37,355 bases of DNA from Treponema sp. (GTDB taxonomy: Bacteria > Spirochaetota > Spirochaetia > Treponematales > Treponemataceae), in contig JAKSTP010000023.1 of the NCBI GenBank assembly GCA_024402505.1, positions 1 to 37,355 of the forward strand. The letters run 5' to 3'. The stretch's first letter is position 1. Each line of letters begins with the position of its first letter. The translations under genes were made by a program, and so were the position numbers. Positions 1 through 8,059 of this stretch are shown here, piece by piece. The notes under the pieces were generated by a model that was not told where the DNA came from, did not search any database, and saw nothing but the letters and a program-made list of their open reading frames with translations.

Positions 1-23
1 TTTTAATTTTTACGAGGCTCCCT

Positions 24-929
24 ATGGTAAAATTTCGTGGTGCTTTTACAGCTATGGTCACACCAATGAACGCAGATGGTTCAGTGGATTTTGATGGCTT
101 TGCACAGAATGTACGTTTCCAGCTGGAAAGTGGAATCGACGGACTTGTTCCTCTCGGTACTACAGCAGAAACTCCAACTCTGGACGAAGATGAAGAAGAC
201 AAAATCATTGCAGTTGTAATGAAAGAAGTGAGCGAGTTTACCAAAAAAACAGGAAAAAAAGTTCCTGTAATCTTAGGAGCAGGGTCAAACAATACTCGCG
301 ATGCAGTCAAATACTGTGAACGTGCAAAAAAAGCTGGTGCAGATGCCGCTCTGGTAGTTACACCTTACTATAATAAACCTTCAGCAGAAGGAATCTTCCG
401 TCACTTTGAAGCATGTTCAAAAGTAGGAGTTCCTGTTGTTGTTTATAATATCCAGGGCCGTACAGGTACAAACATTGCAACTGATACTCTGGAACGCATT
501 GCAGCTCTTCCAAATATCGTTGGTGTAAAAGAAGCCAGCGGTAACATCAACCAGATGATGGAAGTTATCCAGAAAATTAAGTGCAAGAATCCTGATTTTG
601 CCGTTCTTTCAGGTGATGACGGACTTACACTTCCACTTATTTCAGTTGGTGGAGACGGAATTATTTCTGTAGTTTCAAACCTGGCTCCAGCTGAAGTTAC
701 AAAACTTGCAAATGATGCACTGGACGGAAAAATGGATGAAGCCCGCAAAATGCACTACCGCCTGCTGCCATTCTTCAAAGCTGCTTTTGTTGATGGAAAC
801 CCAACATCAATCAAATATGCTATGAATGTAAAAGGTATGCCTGCAGGTACAGTAAGACTTCCATTGGTTGAAGTAAAAGAAAGTGCAAAAGGCGTAATTG
901 AAAACGCACTTAAGGAATGCGGTCTTTAA
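24..929 (+). CDS. dapA: 4-hydroxy-tetrahydrodipicolinate synthase
   Basis: Condenses pyruvate with aspartate semialdehyde in the cytoplasm, the first committed step of diaminopimelate and lysine synthesis. The 301-residue length is normal for the DapA/NAL aldolase family. The GTTAE motif near residues 45-49, the catalytic tyrosine Y141 in VVYNIQGRTG and the Schiff-base lysine K169 in VGVKEASG are all visible; the usual YNVPGRTG is YNIQGRTG here, a mild deviation. An ACGAGG ribosome binding site sits just before the ATG. The gene is followed after 27 bp by asd, which makes its substrate, so the two are probably co-transcribed. The upstream operon context is outside the window. Confidence 0.97.
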   Translation: MVKFRGAFTAMVTPMNADGSVDFDGFAQNVRFQLESGIDGLVPLGTTAETPTLDEDEEDKIIAVVMKEVSEFTKKTGKKVPVILGAGSNNTRDAVKYCERAKKAGADAALVVTPYYNKPSAEGIFRHFEACSKVGVPVVVYNIQGRTGTNIATDTLERIAALPNIVGVKEASGNINQMMEVIQKIKCKNPDFAVLSGDDGLTLPLISVGGDGIISVVSNLAPAEVTKLANDALDGKMDEARKMHYRLLPFFKAAFVDGNPTSIKYAMNVKGMPAGTVRLPLVEVKESAKGVIENALKECGL

Positions 930-956
930 TAGACCCTTATTTGGAGGATTAAAAAA

Positions 957-2057
957 ATGGAAAAAATAAATGTTGGTGTTCTTGGCGCAACTGGTATGGT
1001 TGGACAGCGCTATATTAAACTTCTGGAAGATCATCCATGGTTCAAAGTAACATACGTAGCAGCTTCTCCTCGCTCAGCAGGTAAAGCTTACAAAGATGCA
1101 GTTTCATCACGCTGGCTTATCGGTGCAAACATTCCTGCCGATGTAGCAGATCTTATTGTAGAAGATGCAAATGATGCTTCAAAAGCAATTGGAAAATGTA
1201 AGTTTGTTTTCTCAGCTTTGGAAATGGACAAAGATGCTATCAAAGCCCTGGAAGCTGCTTATGCCGCTGAAGGAATTCCAGTTGTTTCTAACGCTTCTGC
1301 AAACCGCTGGACAGAAGATGTTCCAATGCTGGTTCCAGAAATCAACTACTCACACCTGGATGTAATTGCAGAACAGAAAAAACACCACGGATGGGACAAA
1401 GGTTTCATCGCTGTAAAACCAAACTGTTCTTTGCAGACATACATGATGCCACTTCACGCACTTATTATGGCAGGTTACCCTGTAAAACGCATGATCGTAA
1501 CAACTCTTCAGGCTACTTCAGGTGCCGGATACCCTGGTGTTCCATCATTTGACATGATTGATAACATCGTTCCTTACATCGGTGGTGAAGAAGAAAAAAC
1601 AGAAAAAGAATGTCTGAAGATTTTGGGAACTGTAAAAGACGGAAAAATCGAAAACGCCACACTTCCAAAAGTTTCATCAACATGTACACGTGTTCCTGTA
1701 ATTGACGGACACACAGCCTGTGTTTCTTTGGAATTCGATCTTCCAGATGACAAAAAACCAAGTCTTGAAGATATCGAAAGAGTATGGACATCATACTCTT
1801 CAGTTCCACAGGAACTTAAACTTCCTTCAGCTCCAGAACACGCAATTGTTGTTCGCCACGAAGAAAACCGTCCACAGCCACGCCGTGACCGTGAAACAGA
1901 AAAGGGTATGGCCTGTGTTATCGGACGTCTTCGCCCATGTAACGTATTTGATATCAAATTCGTAGCTTTGAGCCACAACACAAAACGTGGTGCTGCTCTT
2001 GGTGGAATCCTGAACGCAGAACTTCTTAAAGCAAAAGGTTTCTTCGATAACTTATAG
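957..2057 (+). CDS. asd: Aspartate-semialdehyde dehydrogenase (archaeal/fungal-type)
   Basis: Reduces aspartyl phosphate to aspartate semialdehyde with NADPH, feeding lysine, threonine and methionine synthesis. The N-terminal NADP-binding motif GVLGATGMVGQR (about residues 7-18), the active-site cysteine C157 in KPNCSLQ and the late RRDRETEKGM segment fit the 350-370 residue archaeal/fungal-like subfamily rather than the E. coli type. A GGAGG site (about 942-946) precedes the ATG. It is the second gene of the dapA-asd unit and supplies the DapA substrate. The gene ends 10 bp before a palindromic intergenic element that could act as its transcription end. Confidence 0.96.
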   Translation: MEKINVGVLGATGMVGQRYIKLLEDHPWFKVTYVAASPRSAGKAYKDAVSSRWLIGANIPADVADLIVEDANDASKAIGKCKFVFSALEMDKDAIKALEAAYAAEGIPVVSNASANRWTEDVPMLVPEINYSHLDVIAEQKKHHGWDKGFIAVKPNCSLQTYMMPLHALIMAGYPVKRMIVTTLQATSGAGYPGVPSFDMIDNIVPYIGGEEEKTEKECLKILGTVKDGKIENATLPKVSSTCTRVPVIDGHTACVSLEFDLPDDKKPSLEDIERVWTSYSSVPQELKLPSAPEHAIVVRHEENRPQPRRDRETEKGMACVIGRLRPCNVFDIKFVALSHNTKRGAALGGILNAELLKAKGFFDNL

Positions 2058-2066
2058 TAAATAATA

Positions 2067-2168
2067 GTCACACGGATTTGCTCAGACCTACGGTCTTCGC
2101 TAAAAATATATAGATAAAGTATTTATTATTTTACGTGAGTACCGTAGGTACGAACCAATCCGTGTGAC
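2067..2168. repeat. Palindromic intergenic element (MITE/REP-like)
   Basis: A 102-bp inverted-repeat block fills the gap between the convergent genes asd and the DUF115 gene. The outer arms are a perfect 12-bp match: gtcacacggatt at 2067-2078 pairs with aatccgtgtgac at 2157-2168. An inner pair, acctacggt at 2086-2094 and accgtaggt at 2141-2149, is also perfectly complementary. Each inner arm is a small palindrome in itself (gacc-tac-ggtc and gtacc-gta-ggtac). It has no coding potential. It could be a bidirectional terminator or a small dispersed repeat; no second copy occurs in this window. Confidence 0.75.
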
Positions 2169-2179
2169 AAATTCTCTTC

Positions 2180-3790
2180 TTAATTTCTACACAATACTTT
2201 CAAAAAACAGTCTATTTCTACCCTTATTCTTTTTAAATAATTCAGTTCCATGGAAAAGCGGTAACCGTCTGGGAAATGAACATAAAGGTATTCTCGTTTT
2301 TCAAGGAGGGTGGAAATCTTTTGGAAACGTTCTTCAGGTAAAAGGTCTGTTTCGCCGCTTAAAATCTTTCGAAGTTCTAAAAGGGCTTCTTTTTCAGTTT
2401 CAAGAAATGTCTTAAATGACGCACATGAAGTTTTTTGTGAAGGCGATTTTGCCCCCCCTTCAGTTGTATTTTTGCAAAGCTTTTCTGCATCTTCATATGA
2501 AATGAATGGCAGTCCTAAAGAAAGACCTGACTTTCCACAATCCCAAAGATTTTCCTCTTTTGAAAAACTGTCTTCTAATAAATCCCGGTAAGTTTTCATT
2601 ACAGGAAGTGTGAAAGTCCGTAAACCGTTTTTATCGGAAAGTGAAAGGGCGTAAGGAGAATAACAGCTGTAATTTTCAAAGCTTTTATTTTTGCCAGCGC
2701 TTCGTAAAAGTCTTTTATGGGCAGAGGTTCCAAGGGCGTGTGTTGTTCCTGCTTCAAAAGAAAAATCAAGGCCGTAAAGAAGAACAGGAATACTGTTGTT
2801 TTTTCGAAAGGCAAGAGCAAGCTTTACTGCGCTTAAGCCCACTGATCCAAAAGGAGGTATTTCATAAGGAAATCCTTTTTCTTTTGAAAGATTTTCCCAG
2901 AAGGATGACTCCTGAAATCTTGTAGCAAAATAGCAGATTTTTTCTGTGTTTTTTACAGGGTGGGGTACAGAGGAAAGACTTGCAAAAACTACAGAATCTG
3001 ATTTTTCGTGACCAATAAAAGATTCTCTGATGGCATTCTGGGCTTCTTCAAGAACAATGCCGTCAGGAGAAATGCCGCTTGAGATTAAGAGTGGAAAACT
3101 TGTATCAACGCAAAGAACAAAAAGATTGTGGCGGTTATTTTTTATAAAAGGAATTGCTTCCTTTGCAGATTTTCCAGCTCCTGCAACAACAATGGGCTTT
3201 TCTATATTTCCAAGGTAATTTTCTATAGGGACGGTGTTTTCAAGGATTTTAAGATTTTCAAAAAGGTTTTTATGCCACTTTTTCCCAAATTTCTGCAGGG
3301 TAACCCGGTTTGCCCAGTATTGTTTTATGGAAAGAACCATGGATTCATTCAGGGAATCGTAGAAATTTTTATGGAAAGCTGATCCTGCAGAAAAATTAAT
3401 GGAAATAACGCGCCGGAACATTCCTGCCCAGGCGGGTTGATGTATTATTTTGGGAAGATTGTAAACTGAACTTCTTGGGATTAAAATGGTTTTTGAAAGA
3501 TTATTTAAAGTGCCTTCAGATGTTATAAAATCTTCCAGAGCATCTTCCATTTCTACAGCAAAAACAAATGAGTCTTTGGGAAGTTTTTCTTCCAATTCTT
3601 TAAGCCCGTAATCAAGAACAGGACTTACAGCCAGTACAAGTGTGCCTGGAAGAAGATTCAGGCTGTTTATTAAGGTTAAAATATTTTTTGATGGATTATA
3701 TTTTGAATATAGAGAACGATTTTTGTAGTTTACAAAAAAGCCCTGCTCGGAACAAACCTTACAGGGCTTTTCATTATCTTTTGCTTCCAA
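2180..3790 (-). CDS. DUF115 / MptE-like protein (motility-associated glycosyltransferase-like)
   Basis: A 536-residue protein of the 6-hydroxymethylpterin pyrophosphokinase MptE-like (DUF115) family. The hallmark is the central nucleotide-binding segment with VVAGAGKSAKEAIPF near residue 200, followed by LFVLCVDTSFPLLISSGI; later LLYGLDFSF fits the same fold. In flagellated bacteria DUF115 proteins include Maf-type flagellin glycosyltransferases, so a sugar-transfer role is possible but inferred. No signal peptide is visible. The start is a TTG three bases after the stop of the upstream foldase gene; the first in-frame ATG is about 80 residues later, so the TTG probably works by translational coupling. 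The N-terminus carries a CKVC pair. The gene ends against the palindromic element at 2067-2168. Confidence 0.8.
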   Translation of the reverse strand: MEAKDNEKPCKVCSEQGFFVNYKNRSLYSKYNPSKNILTLINSLNLLPGTLVLAVSPVLDYGLKELEEKLPKDSFVFAVEMEDALEDFITSEGTLNNLSKTILIPRSSVYNLPKIIHQPAWAGMFRRVISINFSAGSAFHKNFYDSLNESMVLSIKQYWANRVTLQKFGKKWHKNLFENLKILENTVPIENYLGNIEKPIVVAGAGKSAKEAIPFIKNNRHNLFVLCVDTSFPLLISSGISPDGIVLEEAQNAIRESFIGHEKSDSVVFASLSSVPHPVKNTEKICYFATRFQESSFWENLSKEKGFPYEIPPFGSVGLSAVKLALAFRKNNSIPVLLYGLDFSFEAGTTHALGTSAHKRLLRSAGKNKSFENYSCYSPYALSLSDKNGLRTFTLPVMKTYRDLLEDSFSKEENLWDCGKSGLSLGLPFISYEDAEKLCKNTTEGGAKSPSQKTSCASFKTFLETEKEALLELRKILSGETDLLPEERFQKISTLLEKREYLYVHFPDGYRFSMELNYLKRIRVEIDCFLKVLCRN

Positions 3791-3793
3791 ATC

Positions 3794-5284
3794 TTAGTAG
3801 TTCAAGTTAGAGAATACAAAGTCCAGAACATTGTTTTCAACTTTGGAACTAGACATAAGTTCCTGGTTGGCAACCTGCTGGTCAATATCCATTACAGAAG
3901 AAGCTGTAACCGAATCAGTTTCTGCTTCACCGTCTGAAGTGTAGTGAAGAAGTACTACGTAGTCATCAAGAACGATTGGAGAAGACCATTCACCTTTTTT
4001 CAAAGAGAATGCTGTTTTCCAGAAGTTTTCATCTTCAGAAGCAGCTTCAAGACCAGTAATTGATTTATCAAGTGTGGCAGCAATTGCTGAATCACCGTAG
4101 TTCAGTGGAATTGGATTCATTACAGAGAATGTAGCGTTGAATTCTTCACAGGCTGTTTCGTAATCAGTTTCACTGGCACGTGTAAGAAGTTCATTTGCTT
4201 TTTTGCTGTAATAATCTTCAAGAACTGTTTTTTCTTTTGAGTAAAGATAATTGTAAACAACGCTGAGTGTGTCTTCACTGCTGAAGTCTGGGTTTACAGC
4301 AGGAGCATTTGAACGGAAGATTGAGAAACAGGCTTTTTTGTCTGATCCGTTGTCTGCAACAGTTGGAATAATACCTGAGATTTCACCTTCAGAAAGTTTT
4401 GTTACTTCAGAAAGAGCATCAGCACTGTCTACAATACCCTGAATCTGGTAATTGTAAGCGTAGTAAAGGCTTCCAGATGAACCAGAGAAATCTTTTGTTG
4501 AGTATTCAGCAACTGCATCTTCGAAAGTGATTTCGTTTTTTGCAATGCGGTCTGCAACTTTTTTAGCTGTTGATTCATCAGCAACTGTAATAACTGACAT
4601 GTCGTATTTTACGAACTTAGAAGAGTTTGCTTTACCAAAAGCAGCTTTTTCTTCGTCAGGATAGTTTGTCATATCCAAAGTTGTTACTTCAAATCCGCGT
4701 TTGTCAGAATTGATTGTTGAAAGGAAAGCAAGTTCTGCATCAGATGATTTTTCACCGAAAATTCGTTTGTCACCGAAGAAATCATCTTCACCAAAGTGGT
4801 CATTAAGGAATCTTGAAGAAGTAAGGCTTTTCTTTGTAGAAGAGCGCATTTCGTTGATTCCCTGTGGATTCTGGTTCAGGTACATTCGGTAGATTTTGTC
4901 AGAGTAGTTTCCGTTTTCATCTACGAAGTTGTTTGCAAGCTGGCGGTTGAGAGTTTTTTCAGAAACTTCATAACCTGAATCTTCAATAGCTTTTGTGTAT
5001 GCCATCTGTGCTACTGTAGCGTTAAAGGCATATGTGTAAATATAGAAACTGGTATTTGTATCGATAGTAGAACCGTTGCTCTGGAACAGACTTGCGTAGT
5101 TTGAAACTGCGTTTGCAAAATCTGAATCTGCTGTGTAACGGATTTCTTTACCGGCATATTTACCGATAAGCGGAGCTTCTTCCTGTTTTGAACCTTTTCC
5201 ACTCATTACAGGAACGATGACGAAAACAAATGCACAAATCAAAAGGATGATAAGTGAACCAATTGTATAAGATTTTTTCTGCAT
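3794..5284 (-). CDS. Membrane-anchored SurA/PpiD-like peptidyl-prolyl isomerase
   Basis: A 496-residue envelope foldase candidate. One N-terminal membrane segment (about residues 7-26 after MQKKSY) is followed by a SurA/PpiD N-terminal chaperone-like helical region and then a parvulin-like segment around residues 230-340 (YDMSVITVADESTAKKVADRI, then STKDFSGSSGSLYY). It is expected to face the periplasm and help outer-membrane protein folding. The ATG at 5284 is chosen over one ten codons upstream because AAGGA at 5296-5292 lies 7 nt before it. The DUF115 gene follows after 3 bp, so the two form an operon. The isomerase part is diverged and catalytic activity is uncertain. Confidence 0.82.
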   Translation of the reverse strand: MQKKSYTIGSLIILLICAFVFVIVPVMSGKGSKQEEAPLIGKYAGKEIRYTADSDFANAVSNYASLFQSNGSTIDTNTSFYIYTYAFNATVAQMAYTKAIEDSGYEVSEKTLNRQLANNFVDENGNYSDKIYRMYLNQNPQGINEMRSSTKKSLTSSRFLNDHFGEDDFFGDKRIFGEKSSDAELAFLSTINSDKRGFEVTTLDMTNYPDEEKAAFGKANSSKFVKYDMSVITVADESTAKKVADRIAKNEITFEDAVAEYSTKDFSGSSGSLYYAYNYQIQGIVDSADALSEVTKLSEGEISGIIPTVADNGSDKKACFSIFRSNAPAVNPDFSSEDTLSVVYNYLYSKEKTVLEDYYSKKANELLTRASETDYETACEEFNATFSVMNPIPLNYGDSAIAATLDKSITGLEAASEDENFWKTAFSLKKGEWSSPIVLDDYVVLLHYTSDGEAETDSVTASSVMDIDQQVANQELMSSSKVENNVLDFVFSNLNY

Positions 5285-5383
5285 TTTTTTATCCTTAAAT
5301 TTTAAAAATAGCATATTATTTTAACACGCATAAGGATTTTTATCAATTATAAATGATTAAGTCTTTCAAAAATTCATCTGTTG

Positions 5384-5392
5384 TGGTATCTT
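5384..5392 (+). promoter_or_regulatory. Extended -10 promoter of the lepB-like gene
   Basis: TGGTATCTT (5384-5392) is an extended -10 element. A weak TTTCAA lies 17 bp before the hexamer at 5364-5369. The hexamer ends 6 nt before the ATG at 5399, so transcription would begin on or next to the start codon, and there is no Shine-Dalgarno sequence. Confidence 0.55.
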
Positions 5393-5398
5393 TGATTT

Positions 5399-6097
5399 AT
5401 GAACAAAAAGATTCTCGAGTATTCATTTCAGGCAAAAAAACTCTACAGACGGACAGTTCTTAAAATCATTCTTTTTATCGTTGTTTTCTATACTGTTCTG
5501 AATCTTATTCTGGCCTATCTTGTTTATCCTCTGCGCCAGACTTCCATTTCAATGATTCCCGATTTTACAGATAATTCCTGGCTTCTTGCAACACCTCTGG
5601 ATAAAACTCCTGAACGGGGTGACATTATGGTCATCAAAAATATGAAGACTGAACCTGCTTCAAAATGGGAAAATTTCCTTGATCAGGTTGTTCGGACTTT
5701 TACCGCACAGCAGCTTTCATACCTTGAAAAAAGCGATTTTCCTGGAACAAGACAGAAAATCCGTCGTGTAATCGGTATGCCTGGAGATACAATCTACATG
5801 CGGGATTATGTAACTTACATTAAGCCGGCTGGAGAAAAACATTATCTTACTGAATTCGAACTGATTGAACGTCCTTACAATGTAACCTTCCTTTCAACTC
5901 CTGCAGGATGGGATACAGAAATCGGTGTAAAAGGTTCTTTTGAAGAAATTACCCTTGGACCGGATCAGTATTTTGTTTTAGGCGACAACCGAAAAACCTG
6001 TGATGATTCTCGTCTTTGGGATCCAATCAATTCCGATCTTTTTGACGGACGAATTATCCTTTCTTACTTCCCGTTTTCAAAATTTAAATTCTATTAA
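5399..6097 (+). CDS. lepB: Signal peptidase I-like protein (S26 family) with Arg at the catalytic Lys position
   Basis: A 232-residue S26 family protein. A single N-terminal membrane helix (about residues 19-45) is followed by box B with the serine S51 in SISMIPDF, box D RRVIGMPGD (122-130) and box E GDNRKTCDDSRLWDP. The enzyme family cleaves signal peptides on the outer face of the cytoplasmic membrane using a Ser-Lys dyad. Here the residue aligning with the catalytic lysine of KRxxGxPGD is R122; the nearest lysine, K120, is two residues earlier. It may use another base, be inactive, or be a spirochaete variant. hemW begins 3 bp after its stop. Confidence 0.85.
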   Translation: MNKKILEYSFQAKKLYRRTVLKIILFIVVFYTVLNLILAYLVYPLRQTSISMIPDFTDNSWLLATPLDKTPERGDIMVIKNMKTEPASKWENFLDQVVRTFTAQQLSYLEKSDFPGTRQKIRRVIGMPGDTIYMRDYVTYIKPAGEKHYLTEFELIERPYNVTFLSTPAGWDTEIGVKGSFEEITLGPDQYFVLGDNRKTCDDSRLWDPINSDLFDGRIILSYFPFSKFKFY

Positions 6098-6100
6098 TTT

Positions 6101-7237
6101 ATGAAGGCCGGACTTTATATCCATATTCCTTTCTGCATCTCAAAATGCACCTACTGTGATTTTTTCTCCATTCCTGCAGCTGCCGTTCCGGACGCCTACG
6201 TTGAAGCACTTGTAAAGGAAATTAAAATTAAAACAAAAGATGTGGAAATTGAAACAGTTTATGTGGGCGGTGGAACTCCAAGTCTTCTTACAGAAAGCCA
6301 GCTGAAACTTATCTGTGATGCAATTTCTGGGGAAAATAATGAAAAGTGCAGTAAAAAGATTGAGGAATTTACCATTGAGGTAAATCCCGACGACGTAACA
6401 GAAGATTTTCTTAAGATGATTTCAAAAACTCCTGTAACCCGCATTTCCTGTGGTATACAGTCCTTTTCAAAAAAATGCCTTTCATACTGCAAAAGACGTG
6501 CAGGCCCTGAAGAAAATCTAAAGGCCCTTGAAAATTTCAAAAAATACTGGACTGGAGAACTTTCCCTGGATCTTATTGCAGCAGTTCCTTTTGAAACGGA
6601 CGACTCCATGATGGAAGGACTTTTACTTGCGGTGAACAGTGGTGCAAATCATATTTCCTTTTATTCGCTTACCATAGAGGATGAAACTCCTTTGGGAAAA
6701 GAATTTACTTCCGGCCGTCTGGAATACGATTTTGAAAAAGCCGATGAAATGTGGATTAAAGGTCGGGATCTTCTTGAAAGCCATGGTTTTGAACAGTACG
6801 AGGTTTCCAATTTCTGTAAACCGGGTTTTCAGTGCCGACACAATCTTCTTTACTGGAACCACAAAAATTATCTTGGATGTGGAAGCGGTGCTGCCCAAAG
6901 CCTTTATTCTGAAGATGGAACTGCCCGGCGCACTCAGAACACATGTAATATAGAAAAATACATAAATTCTGTAATGAAAACCGGAGTTTCGATAGGAGAA
7001 ACTGAACTTGTAGACAGGGAAACGTCAGTTTTTGAGTTCTTTATGATGGGACTCCGGAAACTTTCTGGAATTAATGGACGTGATTATAAATCAATTTTTA
7101 ATGAAGAACTTCCGGCAAGCTTTATCTCAAAAATGAAAGACTGGCAGAAAAAGGGCCTTGCTGTTATTGAGGAAGACAATTTTTCACTTACGAGAGAAGG
7201 ACTTCTGTTTTTAAATACTTTCCTTCAGGAACTGTAA
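6101..7237 (+). CDS. hemW: Radical SAM family heme chaperone HemW
   Basis: A 378-residue HemN-like radical SAM protein. The cluster-binding cysteines are C12, C16 and C19 in PFCISKCTYCDF, very close to the N-terminus. The VYVGGGTPSLL motif and the GIQSF and C-terminal HemN domain follow. The CxxxCxYCDF form and the length fit HemW (heme insertion/trafficking) rather than the longer oxygen-independent coproporphyrinogen oxidase HemN, which has CxxxCxYCGC. The ATG lies 3 bp after the lepB-like stop without a clear ribosome binding site, so translation is probably coupled. Confidence 0.9.
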   Translation: MKAGLYIHIPFCISKCTYCDFFSIPAAAVPDAYVEALVKEIKIKTKDVEIETVYVGGGTPSLLTESQLKLICDAISGENNEKCSKKIEEFTIEVNPDDVTEDFLKMISKTPVTRISCGIQSFSKKCLSYCKRRAGPEENLKALENFKKYWTGELSLDLIAAVPFETDDSMMEGLLLAVNSGANHISFYSLTIEDETPLGKEFTSGRLEYDFEKADEMWIKGRDLLESHGFEQYEVSNFCKPGFQCRHNLLYWNHKNYLGCGSGAAQSLYSEDGTARRTQNTCNIEKYINSVMKTGVSIGETELVDRETSVFEFFMMGLRKLSGINGRDYKSIFNEELPASFISKMKDWQKKGLAVIEEDNFSLTREGLLFLNTFLQEL

Positions 7238-7309
7238 AAACTGTTTGATTCTGCATTTTTTAATAATTTGTTACAGTGCATAATATTTCGTTATCTTAAT
7301 TGAAATTTA

Positions 7310-7338
7310 TTGAAGAAATGATTTTTTGGAATTATTAT
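7310..7338 (+). promoter_or_regulatory. Promoter of the two-component operon
   Basis: TTGAAG (7310-7315) and TATTAT (7333-7338) are separated by 17 bp. The -10 ends 7 nt before the ATG at 7346 and no ribosome binding site is present, so the mRNA is predicted to be leaderless. Confidence 0.55.
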
Positions 7339-7345
7339 CGTTTAT

Positions 7346-8059
7346 ATGAATGAAAAAACACCTGAAGTAATGATAATTGAAGATGTTGAAGAAATGTCCA
7401 CTTTGGAAAAACTTTATCTTTCTAAATCGGGCATAGGATCAAGATCTTACACAACTGCTGAAGCTGCACTGGATGATCTGGAGGGTGGTTTTGTTCCTGA
7501 TCTTGTTCTTCTTGATTTGAATCTTCCTGGAATGAGCGGATTTGAATTTCTTAAGCATTTCCGCGAAAAATACGAAAAAACTATTCCCGTTATGATTCTG
7601 TCGGCCCGTGATGCTGATGAAGATATTATTGAGGGCCTTGGTTTTGGTGCAGATGATTTTGTAACAAAGCCTTTCTCACCTCGTGTACTTGTTGCCCGTG
7701 TTGAAGCAAGCCTCCGCCGCAGCGTAGTTTCTGTTCAGACTGAAGCAAATGCCAAATTCGGAGATTTTACTGTTCTTTTGAATTCCTGTGTTCTTAAGCA
7801 GGGTAGTGCAAAAATCCCTCTTTCTACAAAAGAATACGAGGTTCTTGAATGCCTTTTGAAACATGCCGGAGAAACTCTTTCTCCTGAAGCCATTTATTCT
7901 GAAGTATGGAAAAATAAATACGGTGATATTACTGCTGTAGCTGTTTACATCCAGCGCCTGCGAAAAAAAATTGAAGCCGATCCATCAGTTCCAAAATATC
8001 TTCTTACTGTGTACGGACAGGGCTACTGCTTCCCTAAAGATCTGGTGACTTTTTCATGA
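7346..8059 (+). CDS. OmpR/PhoB-type response regulator
   Basis: A 237-residue DNA-binding response regulator. The receiver domain (about 7-120) has the acidic pair E12/D13, the phosphoacceptor D57 in LVLLDLNLPGMSG and K108 in FVTKPFSP. A winged-helix output domain occupies about 140-232 (LSTKEYEVLECLL, then VYIQRLRKKIE and YGQGYCF). Its stop overlaps the start of the histidine kinase by four bases (ATGA), so the two are translationally coupled and are almost certainly cognate partners. The stimulus and target genes cannot be read from the sequence. Confidence 0.95.
   Translation: MNEKTPEVMIIEDVEEMSTLEKLYLSKSGIGSRSYTTAEAALDDLEGGFVPDLVLLDLNLPGMSGFEFLKHFREKYEKTIPVMILSARDADEDIIEGLGFGADDFVTKPFSPRVLVARVEASLRRSVVSVQTEANAKFGDFTVLLNSCVLKQGSAKIPLSTKEYEVLECLLKHAGETLSPEAIYSEVWKNKYGDITAVAVYIQRLRKKIEADPSVPKYLLTVYGQGYCFPKDLVTFS

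Noticed and set aside
1574..2071. 165-residue open frame antisense to asd
   Set aside because: It is the shadow of a strongly conserved gene and has no ribosome binding site or family resemblance; the same applies to other long antisense frames such as 23434-23967, 28076-28747 and 13203-13652.
6101..7237. Oxygen-independent coproporphyrinogen III oxidase HemN
   Set aside because: The cluster motif ends in CDF and the protein is short, as in HemW.
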